Shown: piece after piece, positions 25,215 to 40,200 of the stretch | How positions within the stretch are numbered: position 1 is the first letter of the stretch | How the letters are laid out: every line of letters begins with the position of its first letter | DNA from: Mimachlamys varia | Lineage: Eukaryota; Mollusca; Bivalvia; Pectinida; Pectinidae | Length of the DNA stretch: 64,000 nt | Reading direction: 5' to 3' | Assembly (NCBI GenBank): GCA_947623455.1 | Contig: OX392541.1 | Span: forward strand, 4,726,701 to 4,790,700 | Translations under genes and position numbers: made by a program | The notes under the pieces: model-generated | Seen by the model: the letters and a program-made list of their open reading frames with translations, nothing else | Told to the model about the DNA's origin: nothing | Database searches by the model: none

Positions 25215-28200
25215 GTGGGTATGGCTATAATATTATTAATATTTCATTATGTGTGTATTGTACTAAATGAGACTAGTCCAATGATACTTTCATCTAATTG
25301 TTTAAACGTCTTCTGTTCTAAAGTACGTTGTTGTGTAAACGGATTCATAGCACAGAAAAAACAAAACCGACTCCGAAGATGACTATCTTATTCAACAAGA
25401 ACTATAAAATAAAATCTTTTTGATTGCTTATACGACAGAAAATTGCATGATTTCAAGCGAGAGGTTGATAAAATTCAGGCAGAATATAAAACATTATCAG
25501 AGGTATATACAGTCTAGGGGCTTTTAACAATTGCGAAGGAATTAAAATAATGATAATTGAACAACATTGGATAGAACAATACCATATCAGTATTTCAAAG
25601 TTTCGGTCAAGATATGTGAATTGTGTAAAAATCAACATGTTATAGACAACAGCTCATTATAATATTCTCTTTATATCGGTTATGTATGCGAACCCATTCA
25701 GAGTAATTACACACTCTTGTGGAGTAAGTTGAACGAGCACGAGTTTAATTATTACATTCTTTTGTTTGTTTGTTTTTCCTTTAAAATGGCCCCTCAACAT
25801 TTCTTGTTACAAAGTAGCAGACTGAGTGATGGCCTCTCCATGTCATTTTGTAGGTAATAAATCAATACTCTACACTCGACTATCCACATCTAAGGGACAA
25901 CAGGCACTCCCTCTCGTTTAATTGACCTAATGAAAGGTTTCCTGTCATTTCGTCCGTACTTTCTTCGGGTCTCAAGCCTTCCTCTATGTATTATTCCCCT
26001 TTATACATTTGTATATGTACGGTTTTGTTACTTATACCCTATTCATTCATTGTCATCTGACAGTCATTGAATAGGTTCTCATTCCTAACTTCTATTTTGG
26101 GTAGATCTGTATGTAGGTTCAAGAAAAAAGGGGAGTAAATTATGTTTGGGTTTTTATTTTAAAGTGGGATCTCGTCTGTGACAAAGAACTGATTACATCA
26201 ACCATCACGACGATCCAGATGGCAGGCCTTTTTATCAGCGGATTCTTCTCCGGACACTTTGCGGATGCCTACGGAAGGAAGCCTATATACTTTCTCTCGT
26301 TGCTGACACTTGCTGTGACTAATGCCATTGCAGCTTACTCGGTGTCCTGGCAGATGTTTGCGGTACTCCGATTCTTCATTGGCTTCGCCGTTGGGTGCTA
26401 TATAGCAGTTTTCTATACCTATCTGATTGAGTTTACACCGGCGAGGTACCGAGCTTTGACAACTACCTTTCCGATATGGGCAGTATGGTGTGGAGTTTTT
26501 GCCTTTGTTTGTATGTGGCTACATAACTGGAAATACCTTCACCTAGCAACGGCAGCCACATCAGTTCCCTGGCTACTGGCATGGTGGTGAGTAATTCTTT
26601 ATCTATATATGAAAACTGTTTCAACTAACACAGACATATCATAACCGTTCTCACTCCATCAAATAGTCCGAAGGGTTCTGACTCTCTGACCCGTTAAATA
26701 ATTTTGACGACAGGCGGATGCGAGAGTCAGAATTCCTCATTGGTTAAAAAGTGAAAATTTTACCGACCCGTCCACGGCTCGCCGTTTAAGGATGTACTCT
26801 TGTGAGTTTTCAGTCACGTTCAAGTCTCGTTTATGTCTCATTTAAAGATATCATGTTATATTGAAGAAAGTATGATCAATTTTAATAACATATATGCATC
26901 TGAAAATTGTGTCAAAAATATAAGTGTCTGTTGCTTGTAGAACTTTTTTACATGAATTTTAAAACATTACCAATTTGGAGGCCATTTTGAATATGCGTAT
27001 TTCTGTCTATTTTATGCACTTCCCGAATGGGCAAAATTTCACCATTTTGATGCAAGATCGATATCTTAAAAACATCAGTGTTTAGCCATTTTTTATTGTA
27101 GCGAGCTAATGTTTGCTGTACAACATTATAATGTTCAATTTTGGTATCTTTGACCGATCATAACACAAAAACGAGCACACTGACATATCATTACTTTTGC
27201 ATTTTCTGGCATGCCTTGAACTCCCTTATCCAAAAATGTTTATTAGAAAAAAGTTTGATACAGGATAATTTTGACTTCTCAGAGGTGTACATCCTTAAGC
27301 AGAGTTTTATAATATACAACGTTTTCGATCACATGCAAATTAAGTATCAATGGAAAGAACAGATATTTTCCAACTAACCTACGCCTTTACTCAAGTCACA
27401 GGAGGTCGCTAACTAACTGTCGCCATCCAATTCTACAAAAAAAAAAAAAACGGGTTTTCCTGACATCTGTTTGAAAATGGCCGTCGCCTAACGTCACGTG
27501 ATCAGAAACAGATATGTTATAAAGAAATTCTCAAGGGATCTCGCGACGTGCGGCCATTTTCAAGCAGATGAGAGGAAACTGGTTATTTTTTAGAAATGGG
27601 TAGCAACTGTAAGTTTTGGACTCCTGTGACTTGATTAAATGTGTAGGTTAGTAGAAAAATATCTATTCTTTCCATTGCTACCTATTGTACATGTGATCAA
27701 AAATGTTTCATATTATAAAAAACAGCTTAAACAGTGACCCGTGGACGGGTCGGTAAAATTTCCACTTTTTAACTAATGAGGAATTCTGACTCTCGCACCC
27801 GCCTGTCGTCAAAATATTTAGTGGGTCAGAGAGTCAGAACCCTTCGGACTATCCATCAAAGTGAGCTGTTCAGACTGTTATAGATAGATATATAACAGTT
27901 ATGATTATTTGAATTTTGGAATTTTATATAATATGACCACATTGACTGCGTCTAAAAGAGATCTAAACAGTTTTTTTCCATCCTCGATATCCAGTGGTTA
28001 CGTTTACTTTCGCTCACCATAGTCCTGGAATATGTCTTAGCAAACCAAAAGCAGTAAATGCAGTACCTTTGGGACGAGACAAAACAATTAGTTTGATACT
28101 CTGAAGAATATCGAAATAATCTCTTGGTCTGTCAAGAGTACAACTTGGGTTTCAGTCGGCGTCGCTTCGTTATAAGTTTTAAAGGCCAAGTGTCGGTCAC

Positions 28201-31200
28201 GTGATTAGTGTACCTGACGAGAGCCTTCTATTTGCTATGACATATCCCAAGGCTGAGGAAAACGATATCATGCAAGGTGACCCGTGGATATCAAGGTGAC
28301 CCGTAGATATCAATGTGACATGAGGATATCAAGGTGACCCGTGGATATCAAGGTGACCCGTAGATATCAAGGTGACCTGAGGATATCAAGGTGACCCGTG
28401 GATATCAAGGTGACCCGTGGATATCAAGGTGACCCGTGGATATCCAGATGAGCCCTGGATATCAAGGTGACCCGTGGATATCAAGGTGAGCCCTGGATAT
28501 CAAAGTGACCTGAGGATATCAAGGTGACCTGTTGAAATCAAGGTGATCCGTGGATATCAAGGTGACCCGTAGATATCAAGGTGACCTGAGGATATCAAGG
28601 TGACATGAGAATATCAAGGTGACCCGTGGATATCAAGGTGACCCGTAGATATCAAGGTGACCTGAGGATATCAAGGTGACCCGTGGATATCAAGGTGACC
28701 CGTGGATATCAAGGTGACCCTTGGATATCAAGATGAGCCCTGGATATCAAGGTGACCTGAGGATATCAAGGTGACCCGTGGATATCAAAGTGACCTGAGG
28801 ATATCAAGGTGACCCGTGGATATCAAGGTGACCTGAGGATATCAAGGTGACCCGTAGATATTAAGGTGACCCGAGGATATCAAGGTGTCCTGAGGATATC
28901 AAGGTGACCCGTAGATATCAAGGTGACATGTAGATATCAAGGTGACCCGAGGATATCAAGGTGACCTGAGGATATCAAGGTGACCCGTAGATATCAAGGT
29001 GACCTGAGGATATCAAAGTGACCCGTAGATATCAAGGTGACCCGTGGATATCAAGGTGAACCGTAGATATCAAGGTGACCCGTAGATATCAACGTGACCT
29101 GAGGATATCAAGGTGACCCGTGGATATCAAGGTGACCCGTTGAAATCAAGGTGACCCGTGGATATCAAGGTGACCCGTTGAAATCAAGGTGACCCGTGGA
29201 TATCAAGGTGACATGAGGATATCAAGGTGACCCGTGGATATCAAGGTGACCTGAGGATATCAAGGTGACCCGTGGATATCAAGGTGACCCGTGGATATCA
29301 AGGTGACCCGTGGATATCAAGGTGACCCGTAGATATCAAGGTGACCCGTGGATATAAAGAGTTTTACGTGGTTTTATTAAGGCACTTCCCTGAGAGTTTT
29401 ACGTGGTTTTATATATGCACTTCCCTGAGAGTTTAACCTGGTTGTTTTTTCTTTCAGGCACTTTCCTGAGAGTTTTAGGTGGCTGGTTACCCATGAAAAA
29501 CAGGAACAAGCAGCGAGAATCGTTATACAGATAGCAAAGACAAACAACAAAGAAGAACCTGATACAGGGAGGTTAACAGACATAACTAACAACGATCTAT
29601 CAATCAACAAATCAAAACCATCTTTCACTTTACGGGACATTTTATGTTCCAGGACACTTCTGTCGCGCAGTTTACTGTTGGGAGTTGGATGGTGAGCTTT
29701 CGTTACCAGCTATGATTTTATCCAATCAATAGTCCTGCTTGTTCTGTGGTTGCGTTGGTATTATTCTTACGAATAATTGTTTAGTCCAAAAGTTCTAAAA
29801 ATATTTATCTATATTCTAGACGATTAATTGCTATTCATTATGAAACTGAAATCAAATTTACATATGTAGACAATAAAGTGTAATTCCCGCAAAATGTTCC
29901 TTGGAACAAAAAGATATTTTCAATTGATCAATTATCTGAAGAAAAAAACAGAGTGTTTTGTCAACTTCGGCGTCATTTTGAAATGTTCCCTAGAAATATA
30001 CAACATATTGTATACTCATATCACTTAACCATAGAACAATACACGCGCCTGACCTTTATTTGACAAACACGTTTGTTGCCAGGGTGACAGCGGCGTACGT
30101 GTACTACGCTATATCTTTTGGAGTCCAAAATCTATCTGGTAATATCTACATTAACATCTTCCTCATCAATATCATCGATATCCCCGCTCAGATTGTCACC
30201 TACTATATGGCCAACTGGTAAGTACAGGATAACTTACAACTCAGCCGTTTCTATAACTTAATTGAAATAATTGTATTCCCTTAAAGGGACTAAATGGTTA
30301 GATTTCATTGTCATAGATGATAAAAAGTGTTTAGAAGACGCTTACTCTTCCGGAACACCTGGTCTTATTCTCTTGTACTTTTGCAAGGGTCTCCATGTAA
30401 ATCTTTCCTTTGTTCAAATTTTGCCCCTGGTTTAATCGATTTTAAGTTTGGATTATGATTTTGTTGACGCTTCGGTATTCTCTTATTTTATTTAACATTC
30501 AAAAATATCAGTTATGCAGTTGCAGTTAATTATTAGGTCCAAAACTTAGCATGTTTTTTTTTTAGAAAAATGCAAAAAATACAAAATAAATTCTGCGACC
30601 CGTCTTTAATTCATATCAAAGTATAAACAATGGCATTGCACATGCGCTTTTTGGGAAATAAAAAATCATAAATGAGCAGATATGACAGATCCTCAGCTGA
30701 GACGAAGGAGTCCAAAATCTTACCCGAATGAAAGTGCGAAGACAGAAAGGAAACGAGCTAGGGAGGACAAGAGAGACACTGCAGAAAGGTGACATCGCTT
30801 GGAAGGAATCAAGGTTACAAAATCGGAAACACAATTGGCTTAGCTGTTGTTTGACTTATTACAGATCGTTCTAGTTCAGGGTCGGGTGGTATTCACACAT
30901 ACACGTTTAACTTGCTGAAACAATGCAAGAGATACAACTTTATGGGGGTTAGACATTGCCAATTGAGTTTGTATATATATATTTGTGTTGAATATTTGGC
31001 ATATATTCTGTATGTAGCGTCCATTTCTGATATACATAGGACTCGCCAGTTGTTACTTTGTAATACTCTACCTTTTATATCAATTTTCTATATCAAGTGT
31101 TAGCCCAGTTTTTCAGGGAATTTATCTATATCCCTGCTCGGTAATTGGATATTATTTTGGACTAGTTATGTAAGGGTTTTATTCCCTATTTGAATGCTGT

Positions 31201-34200
31201 CTATGTTACTTAGTACTACAGAGGCATAGGCAGAATTGTAATCATTTCACTCTATGCCACTGGCACATGGAACCTGGGTGTAGTATTGGCAGAATAGGAC
31301 TGGGTGTCACCGGTTGTGATCATACGACTTAGAACACAACGCGAGTCGCGTTGACCTCCTCTTGTGACATTGACGTAAGCCCTACTACAACTTAAAGGAA
31401 ATGACCGAAATCTAACCATTTAGTTCCTTTTAAATTGTTTAAATCTCCATACATATTGTATTACGATATTGCATAGGTAAGATAGGCTAAGAAATGCTGC
31501 TAACAATACCAGAATAGATTCTCACTTCATCGAAATAAAAAGGATTATCTAGGCTATATCTCACATGATATGTTATAGATTGTTGTCAGCTTATCACATG
31601 TCACCTTGCTAATGATTCAATGGAATTCCGGCGTTTTGTCGACATCACGGACACTGTCTGCAATATAATGCAACATGAACAAGTACTCAATGTCCTGTTT
31701 TACCGATATCATGATATCTATATTGAAATCCCTCTACCGCGTTGTTTGTTTCTGCTAAAGAGAAATGCTTGACTTGTTTTTAATAGATGTTGTCGTTTCA
31801 CAGTATTGGGCGGTTGTTTTAACAGATGTTGTCGTTTCACAGTATTGGGCGGCGACTGACGTGTTTGACGTTCTTTGTGATCGGTGGTCTGGCAGGTGTA
31901 GTGGTAGCGTGTGTGGAACGTACAGGTAATTCTAGAAGACAAACTAAACCATAAACATTTAAAACATAACATTTAACTATAACATAGTTCAAATGCGATG
32001 GCCTGTCCTGTCTAGATAAACAAGTTATCCTGAAAGTCACACCTTTCCTCTGTACTGTAGTAAAACCTTCCCCCTAATGGAGACTACAGAGATCACTGCA
32101 ACGCCGATAGATTGTGATGGCCAGTAGAAAGGTGGTTTTATATTTTGCCCCTGGTTTAATCGATTAAGAGTTCGGATTATGATTTTGTTAACGCTTCGGG
32201 ATTCCTTAATTTATTTTCCAGCTGACATGTTTAAGTTTACAGGATTTAATAGGTTCAAATGGGTACGTTCTAAGAGATCTCAGGACAATGTCAAGATCCC
32301 ATTCTGGTAATAATCGTTCTTCAGGAGGTCGTGAATTGAAAACATCCCGTAGTAGCCTTGTTACACAGGGCTGTTGCCCCATTGGTATATTTCCTATAAA
32401 GGGTAACACTGAAGACACCATAGATCGATGGAATGCAATTATCCTATATTTCAAACATTGGTTAAAAAGTGAGAAATTCTGTCACGTGTATCAAAGATGC
32501 TGAATACGGATTACTTTTCCGTTGTGAACGCCAGCTAGAAAATCACTTGAATTTGACAGAATAATCCTTTTGGGTACCTTTTCTCCCTGAGACTGCCAAT
32601 AAGGACCTAGTGTCCTCTAAAATCCCTCTGCTCGGAATTTATTGTCGAGAGTGGCCATGCAACCAATTGAAATACGTTTGATTGTGGGTGGTAGAACGAA
32701 CAGATTGTACTAAGTTCCTTGTACTAATTGACTTCCCAAATGTGCACCTAAACTTTTCTTTGATGCGTCGATTGTCGATGTCTTTGTCGTCGTCTCTGTT
32801 TTCAGTCTTCTGCCTTTCAGTGTATTTCCCTAGTCTAACCACCATAGGAGATTTTGGTCTCGAAACATTGTTTGATCCAAACTTATTCCATTCTCTGTTT
32901 TCCTTTTTACGGGCGCCATTGATACAGCTGGTGTAGCTGTAGGGGTCTCATATGCTGTCTTGCGTGTGGTATTAATTGTATGCACGACGACATAACCTTT
33001 GCCCAATGCTCTTGTCGTTTTCGTGAACATAAAATATGTTTAAAACTAAACTATGCACGATGCCATTATCCCCAACATTCTGAGAAACATTCGTGCTGAT
33101 ACTGTTTGAGATTTTTCATTTTGACACTTTCTTCCAATGACTGAATTCTTTCCTGTGTTGGACGTACAATTCCCATCTTCGGTAGAAATACCTTTCCTAT
33201 GTAACAAATGTCTTGAGTAGGGACCAATGATGACTCTTTGTTGTTTATGATCAGAGTAACATCAATATCTCGTTTCTTTGCCACTGTTACCTTTGTTTTG
33301 ACCCGTTTGCCTCCAGCCAATTGTCCAGATAAACAGCCATTTTTACACTTAACATTCTGAGATGTGCTGCAACCACCGCAATCACCTTCGTTAATACCTT
33401 TGGAGCTGAGCTTGGTCCAAACGATAAGACGCGGAACTGATATACTGTACTGTTTATGGCACATAGGTGAAATTTCCTGTGACTGAGCAATTGGTATATG
33501 ATGAAAAGCGGTTTTTAAATTTAATGCTTATTGCCCAATCGTTTTGTTCCATTTTGATAAGCTCGGTCAGTGTATCCATTTTAAAGTGAACCTTCCTCAA
33601 AAACCTGTTGAGAGGTCGTAGATTTATCACTGGTATCAAATTGTCTTTTTTGGTACTAGAAAAAATTGTGCTGTAGAAACCGTCTTTTGTATATGTGTTG
33701 GTACTATTTCTATGGCACTTTTTCTAGTAGCGTAGCTATTTTCTCTACTAAATTAAGGAAATCTCCCTGTATCTAAATGAGTATGAATCGATTCTTTAAA
33801 AGACATATTATCGACGTCTCCATCAAAAAATCTCTTTCCTACGATCTCACCGCTATGGACATGTCCATGTCGGAATCTAGGGATACGTGTTGAGATCTCT
33901 GCACCGCTATATGGTCGGTATTCCCATCCCTCAAATGTTCTGAAGATCTCTCCCCTTTTCGTTTAGGTTATTACTTTAGCCAGTAGGGAAGTTGTGATTA
34001 GCGTTTTGCCACGTATTCTCTTGTTTACAGGTTTACGTTGTAATACAGAGGTGACCGGAGTGTTCACGTTACCCTCGCATGTGGTTTTGATTGTATCATT
34101 GCAGATATAGAACACAAGAATGCGATTATCAACGGTTTCGCTCTAACATGTAAACTATGCGTTGGTGCCGCCTGGACATCTTTGATCGTCTTCACAGCGG

Positions 34201-37200
34201 AGACTTATCCTACTGTAGTTAGGTAATTACACCCTAATTACGGAGACTTATCCTACTGTAGTTAGGTAATTACACCCTAATTACGGAGACTTATCCTACT
34301 GTAGTTAGGTAATTACACCCAAATTTAGGAGACTTATCCTACTGTAGTTAGGTAATTACACCCTCATTACGGAGACTCATCCTACTGTAGTTAGGTAATT
34401 ACACCCTAATTACGGAGACTTATCCTACTGTAGTTAGGTAATAACACCCTCATTACGGAGACTCATCCAACTGTAGTTACGTAATTACATCCTCATTACG
34501 GAGACTCATCCTACTGTAGTTAGGTAATTACATCCTCATTACGGAGACTCATCCTACTGTAGATAGGTAATTACACCCTCATTACGGAGACTCATCCTAC
34601 TGTAGTTAGGTAATTACATCCTAATTACGGAGACTCATCCTACTGTAGTTAGGTAATTACATCCTCATTACGGAGACTCATCCTACTGTAGTTAGGTAAT
34701 TACATCCTCATTACGGAGACTCATCCTACTGTAGTTAGGTAATTACACCCTAATTTAGGAGACTTATCCTACTGTAGTTAGGTAATTACACCCTAATTAC
34801 GGAGACTCTTCCTACTGTAGTTAGGTAATTACACCCTCATTACGGAGACTTATCCTACTGTAGATAGGTAATTACACCCTCATTACGGAGACTCTTCCTA
34901 CTGTAGTTAGGTAATTACACCCTCATTACGGAGACTTATCCTACTGTAGATAGGTAATTACACCCTCATTACGGAGACTCTTCCTACTGTAGTTAGGTAA
35001 TTACACCCTCATTACGGAGACTTATCCTACTGTAGTTAGGTAACTACACCCTAATTACGGAGACTTATCCTACTGTAGTTAGGTAATTACACTCTAATTA
35101 CGGAGACTCATCCTACTGTAGTTAGGTATTTACATCCTTATTACGGAGACTCATCCTACTGTAGTTAGGTAATTACACCCTTATTACGGAGACTCATCCT
35201 ACTGTAGTTAGGTAATTACACCCTCATTACGGAGACATCTCCTACTGTAGTTAGGTAATTACACCCTAATTACGGAGACTCATCCTACTGTAGTTAGGTA
35301 ACTACACCCTAATTACGGAGACATCTCCTACTGTAGTTAGGTAATAACACCCTAATTACGGAGACTTATCCTACTGTAGTTAGGTAATAACACCCTAATT
35401 ACGGAGACTCATCCTACTGTAGTTAAGTAATAACACCCTCATTACGGAGACTCATCCTACTGTAGTTAGGTAATTACACCCTAATTACGAAGACTCATCC
35501 AACTATAGTTAGGTAATAACATCCTAATTACGAAGACTCGTCCTACTGTAGCTAGGTAATTACACCCTTATTACGGAGACTCATCCTACTGTAGTTAGGT
35601 AATTGCACCCTCATTACGGTGACTCATCCTACTGTAGTTAGGTAATTACACTCTAATTACGGAGACTCATCCTACTGTAGTAAGGTAATTACCCTCTAAT
35701 TACGGAGACTCATCCTATTGTAGTTAGGTAATTACACCCTCATTAAGGAGACTCATCCTATTGTAGTTAGGTAATTACACTCTAATTACGGAGACTTAGT
35801 CTACTGTAGTAAGGTATTAACACCCTAATTACGGAAACTCATTCTACTGTAGTTAGGTATTTACACCCTCATTACGGAGACTCATCCTACTGTAGTTAGG
35901 TAATTACATCCTTATTACGGAGACTCATCCTACTGTAGTTAGGTAATTACATCCTAATTACGGAAACTCATTCTACTGTAGTTAGGTAATTACATCCTAA
36001 TTACGGAGACTCATCCTACTGTAGTTAGGTAATTACACCCTCATTACGGAGACTTAGTGTACTGTAGTTAGGTAATTACACCCTAATTACGGAGACTCAT
36101 CCTACTGTAGTTAGGTAATTACACCCTAATTACGGAGACTCATCCTACTGTAGTTAGGTAATTACACCCTAATTACGGAGACTCATCCTACTGTAGTTAG
36201 GTAACTACACCCTCATTACGGAGACTTATCCTACTGTAGTTAGGTAATTACACCCTAATTACGGAGACTCATCCTACTGTAGTTAGGTAACTACACCCTC
36301 ATTACGGAGACTCATCCTACTGTAGATAGGTAACTACACCCTCATTAAGGAGACTCATCCTACTGTAGTTAGGTAATTACACCCTCATTACGGAGACTCA
36401 TCCTACTGTAGTTAGGTAGCTACACCCTCATTACGGAGACTTGTCCTACTGTAGATAGGTAATTTCACCCTCATTACGGAGACTCATCCTACTGTAGATA
36501 GGTAATTACACCCTCATTAAGGAGACTTGTCCTACTGTAGTTAGGTAATTACACCCTAATTACGGAGACTCTTCCTACTGTAGTTAGGTAATTACACCCT
36601 CATTACGGAGACTCATCCTACTGTAGATAGGTAATAACACCCTCATTACGGAGACTTGTCCTACTGTAGTTAGGTAATTACACCCTCATTACGGAGACTC
36701 ATCCTACTGTAGTTAGGTAATTACACCCTCATTACGGAGACTCATCCTACTGTAGATAGGTAATTACACCCTCATTACGGAGACTCATCCTACTGTAGTT
36801 AGGTAATTACACCCTCATTACGGAGACTCATCCTACTGTAGATAGGTAATAACACCCTCATTACGGAGACTTGTCCTACTGTAGTTAGGTAATTACATCC
36901 TAATTACGGAGACTCATCTTACTGTAGTTAGGTAATTAAACCCTCATTACGGAGACTCATCCTACTGTAGTTAGGTAACTACACCCTCATTACGGAGACT
37001 CATCCTACTGTAATTAGGTAATTACATCCTAATTACGGAGACTCACCCTACTGTAGTTAGGTAACTACACCCTCATTACGGAGACTCATCCTACTGTAGT
37101 TAGGTAATTACACCCTAATTACGGAGACTCATCCTACTGTAGTTAGGTAATAACACTCTAAATACGGAGACTCATCCTACTGTAGTTAGGTAATTACACC

Positions 37201-40200
37201 CTAATTACGGAGACTCATCCTACTGTAGTTAGGTAATTACACCCTAATTACGGAGACTCATCCTACTGTAGTTAGGTAATTACACCCTAATTACGGAGAC
37301 TCATTCTACTGTAGTTAGGTAATTACACCCTCATTACGGAGACTCATCCTACTGTAGTTAGGTAATTACATCCTAATTACGGAGACTCATCCTACTGTAG
37401 TTAGGTAATTACACCCTCATTACGGAGACTCATCCTACTGTAGTTAGGTAATTACATCCTAATTACGGAGACTCATCCTACTGTAGTTAGGTAATTACAT
37501 CCTCATTACGGAGACTCATCCTACTGTAGTTAGGTAATTACATCCTCATTACGGAGACTCATCCTACTGTAGTTAGGTAATTACACCCTAATTTAGGAGA
37601 CTTATCCTACTGTAGTTAGGTAATTACACCCTAATTACGGAGACTCTTCCTACTGTAGTTAGGTAATTACACCCTCATTACGGAGACTTATCCTACTGTA
37701 GATAGGTAATTACACCCTCATTACGGAGACTCTTCCTACTGTAGTTAGGTAATTACACCCTCATTACGGAGACTTATCCTACTGTAGATAGGTAATTACA
37801 CCCTCATTACGGAGACTCTTCCTACTGTAGTTAGGTAATTACACCCTCATTACGGAGACTTATCCTACTGTAGTTAGGTAACTACACCCTAATTACGGAG
37901 ACTTATCCTACTGTAGTTAGGTAATTACACTCTAATTACGGAGACTCATCCTACTGTAGTTAGGTAATTACACCCTCATTACGGAGACTTAGTCTACTGC
38001 AGTTAGGTAATAACACCCTAATTACGGAGACTCGTCCTACTGTAGTTAGGTAATTACACTCTAATTACGGAGACTCATCCTACTGTAGTTAGGTAATTAC
38101 ACTCTAATTACGGAGACTCATCCTACTGTAGTTAGGTAATAACACCCTAATTACGGAGACTCATCCTACTGTAGTTAGGTAATTACACTCTAATTACGGA
38201 GACTCATCCTATCGTAGTTAGGTAATAACACCCTAATTACGGAGACAGATCCTACTGTAGTTAGGTAATTACACTCTAATTACGAAGACTCATCCTACTG
38301 TAGTTAGTCAATAACACCCTCATTACGGAGACTCATCCTTCCGTAGTTAGGTAATTACACCCTCATTACGGAGACTCATCCTACTGTAGTTAGGTAATTA
38401 CATCCTCATTACGGAGACTCATCCTACTGTAGTTAGGTAATTACATCCTCATTACGGAGACTCATCCTACTGTAGTTAGGTAATTACACCCTAATTACGG
38501 AGACTCATCCTACTGTAGTTAGGTAATTACACCCTTATTACGGAGACTCATCCTACTGTAGTTAGGTAATTACACCCTAATTACGAAGAAATTTCCTACT
38601 GTAGTTAGTTAATTACACTCTAATTACGGAGACTCATCCTTCCGTAGTTAGGTAATTACACCCTAATTACGGAGACTCATCCTTCCGTAGTTAGGTAATT
38701 ACACCCTCATTACGGAGACTCAGTCTACCGTAGTTAGGTAATTACACCCTTATTACGGAGACTCATCCTACTGTAGTTAGGTAATTACACCCTCATTACG
38801 GAGACTCATCCTACTGTAGTTAGGTAATTACACCCTCATTACGGAGACTCATCCTACTGTAGTTAGGTAATTACACCCTAATTACGGAGACTCATCCTAC
38901 TGTAGTTAGGTAATTACACCCTCATTACGGAGACTCATCCTACTGTAGTTAGGTAATTACACCCTCATTACGGAGACTCATCCTACTGTAGTTAGGTAAT
39001 TACACCCTCATTACGGAGACTCTTCCTACTGTAGTTAGGTAATTACACCCTTATTACGGAGACTCATCCTACTGTAGTTAGGTAATTACACCCTCATTAC
39101 GGAGACTCATCTTACTGTAGTTAGGTATTTACACCCTCATTACGGAGACTCATCCTACTGTAGTTAGGTAATTACACCCTAATTACGGAGACTCATCCTA
39201 CTGTAGTTAGGTAATTACACCCTAATTACGGAGACTCATCCTTCCGTAGTTAGGTAATTACACCCTCATTACGGAGACTCATCTTACTGTAGTTAGGTAT
39301 TTACACCCTCATTACGGAGACTCATCCTACTGTAGTTAGGTAATTACACCCTAATTACGGAGACTCATCCTACTGTAGTTAGGTAATTACACCCTCATTA
39401 CGGAGACTCATCCTACTGTAGTTAGGTAATTACACCCTCATTACGGAGACTCATCCTACTGTAGTTAGGTAATTACACCCTCATTACGGAGACTCTTCCT
39501 ACTGTAGTTAAGTAATAACACCCTAATTACGGAGACTCATTCTACTGTAGTTAGGTAATTACACCCTAATTACGGAGACTCATCCTACTGTAGTTAGGTA
39601 ATTACACCCTCATTACGGAGACTCATTCTACTGTAGTTAGGTAATTACACCCTAATAACGGAGACTCATCCTACCGTAGTTAGGTAATTACACCCTCATT
39701 ACGGAGACTCATCCTACTGTAGTTAGGTAATAACACCCTAATTACGGAGACTCATCCTACTGTAGTTAGGTAATTACATCCTAATTACGGAGAGTCATCC
39801 AACTGTAGTTAAGTAATTACACCCTAATTACGGAAACTCATCCTACTGTAGTTAGGTAATTACACCCTAATTACGGAGACTCATCCTACTGTAGTTAGGT
39901 AACTACACCCTCATTATGGAGACTTATCCTACTGTAGTTAGGTAATTACACCCTAATTACGGAGACTCATCCTACTGTAGTTAGGTAACTACACCCTCAT
40001 TATGGAGACTCATCCTACTGTAGATAGGTAATTACACCCTCATTACGGAGACTCATCCTACTGTAGTTAGGTAACTACACCCTCATTATGAAGACTCATC
40101 CTACTGTAGTTAGGTAATTACACCCTAATTACGGAGACTCATCCTACTGTAGTTAGGTAATTAACCCTAATTACGGAGACAGATCCTACTGTAGTTAGGT

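Noticed and set aside
25215..25382. Continuation of the exon 1 frame beyond NNE as coding
   Set aside because: A GTGGGT donor and an in-phase exon 2 with WDLVCD restore the family sequence exactly; the extension has no similarity.
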